A stretch of DNA of 64,000 nucleotides from Eutrigla gurnardus (Eukaryota; Chordata; Actinopteri; Perciformes; Triglidae). Below the pieces are notes generated by a model. That model was not told the origin of the DNA. It did no database searches and saw nothing but the letters and a program-made list of their open reading frames with translations. The stretch is from assembly GCA_963514095.1 (NCBI GenBank), contig OY741276.1:20881695-20945694 (forward strand), given 5' to 3'. This document shows, piece by piece, positions 22,536 to 34,156 of the stretch. The position numbers and the translations under genes are program-made. Within the stretch, counting starts at the first letter, position 1, and each line of letters begins with the position of its first letter.

Positions 22536-24522
22536 ATGAAATGCAGAGCAGGTGCCACGCAACTTTATTCATTAATTCATTAAAGTTTGTTCTAAATTCA
22601 TGACGTGGATTTTAAATGTCTTTGCACTTGCAGGTTTTGTGACAGTGGCGTGTACCTGGATGCTGATTCTGATGCGAGGCTTGGATGCAGGACACGTCCC
22701 AAAGAAACATGTCGCCGCTCCTTCATGCCGTCTGAAAGAGCTGACAGCCCTCACCAAAAGTCTGCTGCTAGAGAGCTTGAAGGGTTTTGTAAGTAATTTC
22801 CTCCTGTGAGTCATTCGGTCTTCATCACCCTGGAATTAGGAATCTTTCAGAGATCACTTTAGGACCTAAACGATTCGTAGTTGTCATCGCAGTTGGATTA
22901 TTGCTGGTTAAGCTTAAACTGGTTACAGGCAGCTCCAAACAAAGCAGCTTGCATTGATTCTTGACTGTTTACATGTAACAAGCAGGTTGCATTAATCCTC
23001 TAGTCTTCCTAATTGAAAAATAGTATCATAACTAACATATAACTTTATTTTTCAGACAGACATTATTTTACTGGGCTTTCATCTGATTTTCTGTTGCCTC
23101 CATGGATAACGAGTCTAATGAAGAGAACTGTTTTTATCATTACCAAGCTTTTTGATTTCAGACAGTAATTTAACAAAAAAGTGTACTAGTGTTGAACACA
23201 TTCCTTTTTGTTTCTATTCTTGTTCTGTTTCCCGAAGATATGATGTGGATGTGGATTGCTTCCCAATTTATAGTGTGTTTGGAAGTGATATATTCTCTCA
23301 ATTATGAACAGCTATCATATGTAGTACACAGGCTTTGAGCTGGTGTTGGTTGTGTTATATATTAATGAGTCTTATTGTTGGTATGAGTATGAGTGACATT
23401 ATGCGTCTTATTATTTAAATATAAAAAAATAACAAATAGTAATGTACATTACAGTACAAAATGTTGGCGTTAAAATGTATTATATATCAAAAGTACAAGA
23501 ATTGAAAAAAGTATTTAGAATACTCATTCAGTGTCAAAATACATATACAGTTATTATATTATTAAATACTTAAGCTAATGCAGTGCAATGAAGCAGCATT
23601 TTAATGTTGCGGTTGGTGGCGATGAAGCAAATTGTTTTGGACTTGAGATGTTATAGAGATGCAGTATCATATTTACATTTAATGTAGAAATGCATCTCTT
23701 CAACATAAGTTCCAACGATATGAACATTTTAATGTTAAAAAAAAACCCATTGTGCTTCATACAGTACATTGTACTTCATGAGTACATGTACTTCCTTGAC
23801 TATTTATAATATAGTTGGGTGAGCTCATTTGTGGGAGTCTGATTTTATTTTTTCTGCATATTTTGTCCATAAGCATCCTGGTGTTACATTATTATCCCAT
23901 GTGGTTTTCACTTCTGTGTTGTGGGTGTGTAGATCCATGGAGACGTCTTGTTCAACAAAGAGTTCAAAAGTTTAGAGGAACATTTGTGAGATTTCATTAT
24001 GCGCGAAATCCTCCAACTGAATTTAGTGTTGGGCTTCTCTTCCAGGACAAAGCCAATGGGCACGTTGGCACTTGGTCCCCGGGCTTCCCGGAGCTCCGGG
24101 ACCACCACAACTCTCCACTCAACGGCTCAGAAGTTCAGTGCTGCCTCCTCTTCATGGCTCAAGGCTTGAAGGAAATCCTGGAGGACCAAAGGAACAATCT
24201 CAATCCCACAGATGCTTCGCTTCACGAGACGCTCAATAGAGCCATCTCCAAGGTCAAAATGCTTGAACAGTGCGCAAAGGATAATCTCGGAGGGGAATGC
24301 ACCCCAAAGCCGACCCCGCCCAGTATTCCCAGGAATGCATCAGAGTCAGAAGGGAAGCAGTGGAGTCACACTTTGTTGAAGACAGCCAGGGGCTATCTGG
24401 ACTGGCTGGAGCAGAATTTTAGCGTCCAAATGTCAAAGGTCAAAGGGAAAAATAACATAAAGCATAAAACTTCCGAGGCAAACCTTCAGAAGTACCTTAA
24501 GGGGAGTAGATCCATCTTGTAA
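22536..24522 (+). CDS. lif: LIF/OSM-family cytokine gene B (LIF/M17-like)
   Basis: This is a secreted four-helix cytokine of the LIF/OSM subfamily. Exons: 22536-22551 (16 nt), 22634-22788 and 24046-24522 (TAA); the phases are 1 and 0 as in human LIF, and the first intron is only 82 bp. It encodes 215 residues (human LIF has 202). The leader MKCRAGFVTVACTWMLILMR parallels the human LIF layout, where exon 1 also encodes only a few residues ending in a split Gly codon. Mature features are APSCRLKELTALTKSLLLES (helix A), NGS, NAS and NFS sequons, a QCC pair, and LLKTARGYLDWLEQNF as helix D. The C-terminus is basic (KVKGKNNIKHKTSEANLQKY), reminiscent of the OSM tail. It is second after castor1, the relative position of human LIF. 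The assignment to LIF rather than OSM/M17 is uncertain. Confidence 0.85.
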
Positions 24523-26340
24523 TCAGTTGGTTATGGTTCCTGGAAGCTTTTCTGTAACGGTGAAGAATTTTGTATGCTTATTTTTAATGTATTTGGGAAC
24601 ATTTGTATTACATTATGTAATAATATTATGCAATTTTCAATGGCAATTTGTTTTTAAACAGGCAGACTTAACTGTTTATATCTATGTACGAGTTATGTCC
24701 CGATTCAGCGGCCGCATGCTTTCCGTCTATCTGCTGCGTCTTTCGAAGGCCACAAAGTCCCAACCCAGATGGTCTGGTCTATAAAGGATTTCCTCACATC
24801 ACCAGCTATTCCCGACCCCACCTGCAGCTCCCATTGCCTAGCAACCAGTTGCGGTTGACAAGAAAGAGCATAGAAGAGGTCATTCACATAATATTCTCTT
24901 TTATTTTGTATTATGATGGAGGATATGCTTCAGTGCTGCTGATCACCTCGTAAACACCATGTTGATTACATCGCGGCACGCAATGAATCTCGGGATATTT
25001 TAGGCCGTGAAGGATCCATCACTTCTTGAATCCTCAGAATCTGCATTTGAAGGAATCTCTTTCTGGAGAGAGCCATTCGCGTTTTCGTTTTTTCTCCCAC
25101 TTTAGCCACTGCCTACACACTTGGCACACAGTTAGTTGGTTGCAATCTGCAACCTCGCCGCTAGATCCCACCCATTCCCCACAGATTAGGTTGATTAAAT
25201 CACAATTTTAGCAAATGTCCTACTGTTTATAGAAATTGTATGACATATGTATATTTACTTTCGAGAGTTGGATGAGAAGATCAATATACAGTATAGTGGT
25301 ATCAATCTTCGCATCAAACTCAGCAAGATACATTTTAGTGTTTCCCCAAATGTCACACTATTCCCCCTTAAAGCTAAATACAGAAATGGCTTGGTTCATA
25401 TAAGCTCAGCAACAGACATCGTTCCCATGCGAGTGTAATTAATCAACTTGCCAAAGAGGCAAATTAAAAGGGTTTCTCATACATTTCCTAATTAAGACAG
25501 TTTGTTTTTTCAGCCTTCACAATGATTAATTGTTATGCTCTGGCCATGTCTCCCTAGTGGGTGGGCTACGGTGCCTGAGGTAGAAAGAGAAGCTGATAAG
25601 AATCACCTATGGAGAGCCACCAGTTTGGACTCCAATCACTGTGCAGAAGTGTGTGGACAGATGGACGGAGGACGGTGAGGCAGAGAAGTCTGTCAAACTC
25701 CCATTAAAGCAATGCGATCGAACAACAGCACTGTAACAAAGATTAATGTGGGCCCCCGTCCTCCTCAAATTAAGTGATCAATTAATATTCAATTAGACGT
25801 TACAATGGTTTGGGAATTACTTTCAAATGAGCTGCACAATAATGAAAATCATTAAAGTTCCTGAAATTGGACATATTTTGGACAATGTGGTTGCTTTTAT
25901 TATTTGTACATACTTTCCTACCAATGTGGTGGAGATTCTGAAGTTCTTTATTTTTTTTTCCACCAAAACACAGCTTTGACTGTTTATTTGTTCCATTAAT
26001 GTTTTACTTATTTTGGACAAATAAAATACAACTGCTCCACTGTACAGTACTGTCCTTTTTTTCAAGCATATTAGATAAAACAGGCACTTAAATATAAAGG
26101 GTAATTTAACCGCTAATGATGGCTATAGCTGAAACACGACTCAACACTATGATCACGCTGCTGCTTTGTATTGTATCTCGCTGAAACCAGGGATGTTTTC
26201 TTCAACAAGCTTTTAAATACATGACTTTCTTCTGGCTGCAGCATCAAACTGTTCTTTAAACCCCGGACACATCAATTAATTCTCAATTCTGAATGTCACC
26301 CTTTATAAAAAGCAAAATGCCATTTCATTTCACAGTCACT
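24523..26340. other. Intergenic region, cytokine gene B to spring1
   Basis: The cytokine 3' UTR must begin here, but no clear AATAAA follows it closely. No coding exon, RNA gene or clear transposon was recognised. The two genes on either side converge. Confidence 0.5.
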
Positions 26341-26346
26341 TTTATT
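26341..26346 (-). terminator. spring1: Polyadenylation signal of spring1
   Basis: TTTATT on the plus strand reads AATAAA on the minus strand. It lies about 430 bp past the spring1 stop codon, so it is a plausible end for that transcript. Confidence 0.5.
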
Positions 26347-26776
26347 AAATCGCAGTTTCATATGCATGCACTACGCACAGGAGTAATGACACATTCTTTG
26401 CTGTTTTTAAGATTCAACAAAACAAAACATGAAACGGATGTTACGTTCTTTCAAAAATGAAGCCTATTAGGTGAGATGAACCGGTTTGTAGCGAGTCCTG
26501 ATGGATGAGCTGCCTGCTATGTAGACCTGATGATCATCATGGATGAATGTACGAAGCGTTCTATGCACTTATGAAGTGTAAATAATCAAATCACAAACAG
26601 CATTTGTCCATTTTGAGGTTGGTCTTGGATGTCGCATCTCTTTCATGCAAAATTGTCCAAGACAGCAGTTTGTTTGCAGAGAGTCTCTCCTCCAAGAGCA
26701 TATATATGTCGAACAGGTGTTTCATTTGCCCACTGCTGTTCCTGTGCTTCCCAACGCCAAGAAGAAATTCAAATGC

Positions 26777-28901
26777 TCATACAGGAAGGAGCTCTGGAGG
26801 ACTCTCTCCGTAGCAGTACTTAGCTTGAGGGTTTCGGTAGGTGTTCTCATGTTGAACACTCTGCATGGGAGGGGAAAAACAATATCCACATTAAGTGTTG
26901 AACCAATTCATGACATTTACAAAGAAAGTCTGATGTTCTTATTAAAAGCAACTGACAAGGTAAGGTATTTGTATTATTATTGGGGAGAGCAAAGGTCAAA
27001 GTCAGCGCAGAATTAATAGGGATTGTCTCTCTCTGGAGAATCCATGTATGATAAAAACAAATGTAATAATTAAGAGTTAAATAAACAGAACAGACCAGAT
27101 TTGCCAGTTTTTCTTTCAGAAATGGAGACAATGGCAATGAGTCACAGTGAAACAATGAGACGTGCATATCTTCATTCTAGCTTTTATAGTCCAAAAACAC
27201 ACATATTCATCCGTTATATTTTTTGTATTATGGGTGAAATTTTGACTCATTATCGGCTTTGTAGCAAATCTGTGGGGCGGTCATTCTCACCTCATGCTTA
27301 GTTTTAATATGACTACAACAATTGAAAACATACGCCTTAGACTAATTCTGTATTTAGAAGGATAGGATTGTGTTACGTCGGAGTTGAACATTTTCATTTT
27401 TGTTTATCTCATAAACATACTTGTGAAGAGGTCCTGCACTTGGCCAGGCACAGCTCAAAATGGTCCTCCACAGCAGTAAAGAGATTCTGGAAACCTTCGG
27501 CTGCACGATTCAGGAAGCGCTCAAGGAGAGGTTGCTGAAGAAGAATTCACAGATAACAGAATGAGCATGTGTAAAAATATCAAGTACAGATTTCAATCTG
27601 TTGAACTTGTTTGTATTCCCCTTGTGGTCATTACCATGATTGGAAATGCTACATCGATATCCAACTGAGATATAGGATCTGAATCCTTGCATTTAAGAAA
27701 CATCCACTGATTTAAAATGTATGCATGCAGCAGTCTGGCAAGATGCAGTATGTGATGTATGAGCAGCCATTTTCGATGACAGTAATAAGACACCCTTGAT
27801 GGGACAGATTACCTTATCAGGCTGGAGGCAGCAAGACACGCAATACTCATAGATGCTACAGCAGCCGTTGGCCAGGCAGCTTTTACAGATGTACTGTCTG
27901 GAGCTGGGAGCATTGACGTTACAGCAGCCGTTTACCAGCAAGTCTTTTCTCTCGCAGACGTAACCTGTAAAACATTAACACCGAGAAGAACACGCATTGA
28001 TTATAGTCAACAAAGCAGCCTCACTGAGCTTTCATGTCTTCATCACTGTATGTTGGTGAGTAATGGTTTACATTACTCACCAAGTTCGTCTGTGAGCAGC
28101 GTCTTGCCCTGGATGGAGTTTCTGCACTGAGTGATCTGTCGGCTGCTGTTGCCCAGGTTGAAACGGACTTTCCAGGGGATGCGGTGGTCTGAGTCTCTAA
28201 CCTCTAAAAGTGTGCGGTCCCGTATCGTTCGCTCCTCCTGTAAAAATTCACACAGCGGAAGGTCATGAAACGCCATCAAAGAAAAACTCAGTTCATGAGA
28301 TATAAAGTGAGAAATCCAGTAGGGCTGGTATGCCAATGGAGAAAAAAAATATATTGGCAATATAAGCAACTAAGCAGAAATTCACTGTTCCATCTTCCCA
28401 ACTCTCTGCTGTTTTGCAGCTATCTGTAACAGCAAACGTTTAGTTTCTAGACTATTGCTCGGACAAAACAAGCAACTTAAATAATGTCAGTTTGGGCTGT
28501 AAGGAATTACGATGGCAATGACTCAGGAGATAGATGGATTGATTTTTGCTGTACCATATATTTGAAAGCATCTCACGTATTAAGGTATTGAGGGCAACAT
28601 TGGAAGTTAACAAGCAGGACTGCTTTAGGGCAATGTTGGGGTTTATGGGAGTTTTGCATCCATGTGCAGAAGCACCTTGATCTGTCAGGTGATTTAATGA
28701 AAGTCAATGGCATTTAGACACACTATACATCACAGGATCTTATCAAGACAGCCCAGCCCTGGTGCAGCCGGAAACAATGTTTTAGTGTAGTGTGAGTTTC
28801 TCTACCTGTTTGAGCGTGCTGGTGAGAAAGTAGATGAGAGACAGTCCGAAGACTACTCCCAGCACCCAGCGCTTTCTCAGTAACCGCCGTAGCACCATCA
28901 T
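26777..28901 (-). CDS. spring1: spring1 (C12orf49), SREBP-regulating Golgi protein
   Basis: SPRING1 is a type II Golgi glycoprotein needed for SREBP activation through site-1 protease and SCAP, so it controls cholesterol and lipid synthesis. The gene is complete in five coding exons read right to left: 28806-28901, 28081-28237, 27813-27964, 27421-27534, 26777-26860. All phases agree, giving 200 residues (human 205). A basic start (LRRLLRKRWVLG) precedes one membrane segment at about residues 13-29. The N-glycosylation site GNSS is at Asn62, equivalent to Asn67 in human. A cysteine-rich region (YVCERKDLLVNGCCNV, YICKSCLANGCC, YCVSCCLQ) and the tail TYRNPQAKYCYGESPPELLP are nearly identical to mammals. 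The start is the first of two adjacent Met codons; the human protein has a few extra N-terminal residues. It is head-to-head with rnft2, as in human. Confidence 0.97.
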
Positions 28902-29543
28902 AGCATGGCTTTCTCCTCGGGGATATGCCCGTGACGGTCCAAAACATCAAACCTCCGGGGCTATCAATTCCCTGACTGACGTATTCGTCAGGAACAGGCT
29001 GTGTGCACCAACGCGAGACGGAAGCTGCCAAGTCAAACTGGCTCTGTAAACGGGACGTTAGCTAGCTTTAACCGACGACAAAGTGTGATAAATAACGTTA
29101 GGCGAGTACCACAAAGTGGAGACGTTTACACTTTAGTGAAGACGGCCACATTAGCTAACCCATGCTGCAGGTCTGAGACACTGACAATCACCGACAATAA
29201 CTGCAAATGTGAATATGCTCTGACAGCTCGCAGCAGTTAACTGGTGGGCACGTAAGCTGGTTAATGGTGTTTCATCATGAAAAAAGCCTGCTTTGTTAGC
29301 CTGCTAGCTAGCTGTCGTTAGCGTTAGCATTCTGTTTTAAATAAAACATGATTAAAATATAAACTAGGACGCAGCTGGGGCGTGGCTTCGTCTCCTCTGA
29401 AGAACACGGCTCTGCAATGTCCAAAATTAGGTGTAACCAGCAGCAACAGTGATGTTTATCCAGCGATATGTGACATCCACCATCAGCAAAACAAATTCCC
29501 AACACGGATGTGGTGTGGTCGGGAGGAGGACGCTGATTGGTAG
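28902..29543. promoter_or_regulatory. Shared divergent promoter region of spring1 and rnft2
   Basis: This lies between the spring1 start codon (28901, minus) and the probable 5' untranslated exon of rnft2 (plus). There is no TATA box at a fitting distance, and CpG dinucleotides are common, as in a housekeeping bidirectional promoter. The GCTAGCTAGC / GTTAGCGTTAGC motifs near 29300 are low-complexity. The exact start sites cannot be read from the sequence. Confidence 0.6.
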
Positions 29544-29696
29544 GTGGGCGACGTCGATGACGCCATACAGGAAGTTTTCCCGAGCTGGACCGTCGGAGGC
29601 ATCTTTTGCAGCAGCAGCAGCAGCAGCATCAACAACGTAGCTAACCTGACACCAAGTATGCCAAATGCTGAGGGGCAGCTCACTGAACTAATTCAG
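29544..29696 (+). other. rnft2: Probable 5' untranslated exon of rnft2, with a short upstream ORF
   Basis: A donor CAG|GTAAAG at 29696/29697 could join to the acceptor before 29831. The segment includes a (CAG)n run at about 29609-29626. An ATG at 29658 would open an 18-codon upstream reading frame (MPNAEGQLTELIQ, then GWTMW) ending at 29848, just before the rnft2 start at 29862. The 5' boundary given is arbitrary. Confidence 0.5.
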
Positions 29697-29861
29697 GTAA
29701 AGTCGTCTTCAGTGTTATTCAGCCTACTGTCTACCGAATGAAACACACAGAGAGGAATAGCTGAAGATGTAAGGTGTTAGCCGGCCTCTCTTGTCTGTCA
29801 GACAGTGCTGATGTTGATTTGCATTCGTAGGGCTGGACCATGTGGTGATGAGCGGTATGCC

Positions 29862-32800
29862 ATGCAGAGGAGACACAGCAGCAACACGGATGGCATGCCC
29901 ACTGAAAGGTGGGGCGACTAGCTCTCTGAGCAAGCCCTTTGTTTGTGTGTTATCTTCACTATGTAGCCAAATGTATGTGACCCCCACCCCATCCACATGC
30001 ATACAGCCTGGGGCAAGGCCTCTTTGTTTCAGGTAACAAAAATCATAATTATACAGCTTGCTGAGATATTGTAACAACGGTGCACTTCCAATTTTGTGGC
30101 AACATTTTGGGGAAAGCCAAGTCTCATTTGTAACCGCAGCACTCTGGTCACAAACGGCCCCCAACGCAAACCTATGGAGAATAGTCAAAACCTTATTGTT
30201 GGACCTGTTCCACTGCAGCAGGTTGGGTATGACATTGTCTTTTGCGATCCCATAGATGTCTACCACCTCCCTGCATTAATCAAATGTTTCCAGGGGCAAA
30301 ACCAATATTGGATTGCAATATTTCTACAGACTGTGCAAGCCGCAGCCCCAGCTTAGAGCGAGATAGACAGATTAGAGTGTCAATCGTCTGTGGAAACATT
30401 GGATCATGTGTGATCCAGATCTGGGCAGATAGACACCTATGCACTCACATCAATACCTTTTTAAAGATGAGGAGTAACATACGAGTGCTGAGGTCACAAG
30501 TGGGTTTAGAGAAGGCCCTTTCCTGTATTAACGTTGAACACAGAGCAATTAATAAATAGTTTTCCCAGTTGGTGTGGAAGAACTTGCCTGGTCTGCACAG
30601 AGCCCTGACCCATGACCTCAACCCCACCCGACACCTTTGGGATGAACTGGAGGCAGGCCTTATCAATACCATTCTAATACTCCCGGGGCTCACTGGGAGA
30701 ACGTTCCACACTCTTATGAGAAGAGCGGATAATTAGTCACGTTTGCTGATCTCTTCACATGACGGATCACAAAAAATATAACATATTAAAAGACATCTAC
30801 GTAGGATGTGAAAAATAAAGCATGGCTTCCTTTCAGGCTAATGATATTTCTTTATGCATCCCCACTTTTTTCCACTCAGGAGCCGAAGCCAAACTCTGGG
30901 ATCAGAGAGCAGCCTGGATGAGGGTGGTGTGTTCGACTGCATGAAGCCCGACTCGCCTTCTTCACCCCAGCAGATTTTCTCCGGTCTGGTCGGCGTCCCC
31001 TCCGGCTCCGTCTCATCTGCCCAATTCCAGGCAGCCGGCTTAGTCCTGGGCTCCCCCCCTGACGTTTTTATCCAGATGACTGCATCGTCCAGAGAAGAAG
31101 GAGGCCCCCACCGCACGGAGGGTGGACCTTTTCTCCCTCGGCCACCCCCGCACCACCATCACCACCACCACCACTTCCACCACCAGCCCCTGCAGCACAG
31201 GACCTCCTCCCTGCTCCAGCAGGCCACCACGGCAGCCAGCTCGGAGAGGAACAGCTCCAGGGAGGAGGCCCAGGAAGACCCGTCCACCCCGGCCCCGGCC
31301 CTGTCTGAGCTGAAGGCAGTAGTCACGTGGTTGCAGAGAGGCTTCCCCTTCATCCTCATCCTGCTGGCTAAAGTCTGCTTCCAGCATAAACTAGGTACTT
31401 CAACTTGTGGAATAATTGTGCTGCTAACACTTTCTACCGGTACACGTCTTACAACAACACCTCAGCAGAATGGTGTGGTTATGTGATGATTTTGCACCTC
31501 TCTCTTGCAGGTATTGCTGTCTGTGTGGGCATGGCCAGCACGTTCGCCTATGCCAATTCCACATTTAGGCACCAAGTGTCATTACGGGTAAAAAAAAATC
31601 TATTTACCAGCTATGCTGATACATGTTTTGAAAGATAATAGCAAACCCTCTATTTTCCAATGTTAGCTTAAACCATGCTGCCCCTGAATCACAGTTAGTG
31701 TTGGTTCAAAGACAGGCAGGTTTTCACACATGCCAATATTTAAGGGTAAGGATGCTAGATTTAAATATTTCTTTATTGTAACTAAATCCCACAAAATGAA
31801 CAACCAAGAGTATGTTGGTCCATCTCAGCGCTTTACAATTCCCCTTATCTGTCTGTATCTCTTAACCTGATAACAATGTGTTTCTTTCTGACTAAAGATG
31901 GGTCGTAAGTATAGTTTCATTTTTAGTAAAGGGCAGTTATCTTCAAACAGCCGGGCACTGAAGAGTTTATCAAATGTTACTCAAACGTTGCATTTCCAGC
32001 CGCAGATGAACCAATGTGTGCTGAGTATTCACAGCAGCGGGATGGTGTATGTTCGATTAACTCAAAATAAACTACAGTACCCAAGTTCATGAAGCAACAA
32101 TATATCAATTTGAAGAAAAAAAAACATGTGTAATAAATTATTTTAGTTTTTAATTTCTCTATGGCACATAAGATGTATCAGACTTTGGATATACAGATAC
32201 ACACATAGTAGGATTAATTCATCATTAGTTTTTAGTCTTTTCATGGAATTTGTTGAATATAAGAAAATAATACAGCATCACCAGCATATCCCTTTTGGTT
32301 ATTTAAATAGTTTAAAATGGTTAAAAGCAATCAATCAGCGAAAGAAATGCACCAGAAAATCATGTTCTGTGTGAGTAAAAGTATTAAAGCATCGATAGCA
32401 AAGAGCTGAGTGCATGTACACACAAATCGACCGCAGACCGACGAATAATACACAAACTAACAGAAACGTGTGACATTGTTGGCAATGTTGAACAGATTTA
32501 GATGTAAGTAAATGTGTAGTGATGTTGCTAAAATGGCTCTGTGTTTGCAGGCGGAACGTTCTGTGTTTGTTGCTCTGTGGATCATCATGTTCCTTGCAGG
32601 GAATATCGTGTATATTTACTACACATTTAGTCACGAGGAGCTGTCAAACAGGTAGTGTACAAGCAGGTTTTTTTTTTTTTTTTTTTTTTACAGTAGCTGT
32701 GTGTGTTTTTTTTGTTTTGTTGTTGTTGCCATTTTGTGTTCTGCTTTATTTCATACATGAAGGTTTTTCCATTCATTTTGTGTTGTGAAAGCCATTTTAT

Positions 32801-33845
32801 TTCATTTCCTTTAGGGAGTGTTCCTGTTCTTGTCTGGTCTTGTCCTGTGAGTATTTTGTGTTTATTCTGTTTCCAGAGCATCGTTTTTTGTTTGTTTTTT
32901 ATTTTATTTTTTTTGTTACATTATGTTAAACATTAGTCTTTCTGTTGCTTGTCATTCTTCCATCCTGATTGAAGCTACCAGCCCTCCATATAACATTTCT
33001 CAATGTTGTTTTCTTTTTCTTCCAGCCTGCTATTCACCAAGCCCAACCTCAACAGCTTTGACTTCTTTGATCTGATCTGGGCTGTCGGCATCACTGACTT
33101 TGTCCTCAAGTACTTCACCATCGGCCTGAAATGTTTTGTCCTCTTTTTACCCAAGATTCTCCTGGCCTTCAAATCCAGGGTAAGACATCCACATTAATTC
33201 CTCTGATCTTCAGTACATCTACAGAAAATGTGACATTTATGAATTAATTTGACATCTTCTTCATGGGACACACCGTTTACAGTGTATCCACATTATAACT
33301 TGAATATTTAACTGTGCATGTGATCTCAACATGCACTTTTAATAATATTTTACTTGTCCTTGATTATGTGTAGTGAAGTTCTTGATGAATTAGTCTTTTT
33401 GGTAATTGATTAATAACCTAACTAAACTAAATTAGGTTATTTCATGTGACTGTACCTCTTCTACTCCTTGAAGCTACTTCACAGTAAAAGCCGTACGCTA
33501 TTGTAAAAATCTTGTATGACGCACTTAAAAGGCATCCTTTAAAGTTTATGATAACCTGCCACCTTCATGCTTCGCTATAACATGGTATATACAATAAGTG
33601 AGTCACAGGAAGTTCACTGACAAAGTTGTGAAACTTGGTAGATAATTAAAAAAAAAGAAAAAAGAACTGAAACTCTCCTCCGTGATGATGAAATACTCCG
33701 CTGAGCGAAGAAAGTGCTAAAGGGTCACAGTGTGAAACTGTTTTGTATTCATAAGGTTTTTAAATGGGACTCCTTAGGTGAGCTTGTGCAACGTGGGTGT
33801 CTGTGTGCGTGGTTAGTCTTGCCTGAGGCTACAGAATATGACTGT

Positions 33846-33913
<68 letters not shown>

Positions 33914-34086
33914 ATAGACACTGATTTCCATAAAGGTGCAGCTCATAATCCACAAAGTATTAGGATTACATTTTCCACTGATAAACAGACCAACAGGCCT
34001 ATCAGAACCACGGCAGCAACTGAGCTCATTTGCCCTCAAGGGGGTTGCACGGGTGAGGTCATCCCTCCTTGGAGCTGGACTATTAC

Positions 34087-34156
<70 letters not shown>

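Noticed and set aside
23815..24045. 5' extension of the last exon of cytokine gene B as an open frame
   Set aside because: A strong acceptor (TCTCTTCCAG) ends at 24045 and keeps phase with exon 2. The extension is intron sequence and does not resemble a cytokine.
29724..30266. 180-codon minus-strand open frame
   Set aside because: It covers rnft2 exon sequence and the Tc1-like remnant on the opposite strand. It shows no consistent protein similarity.
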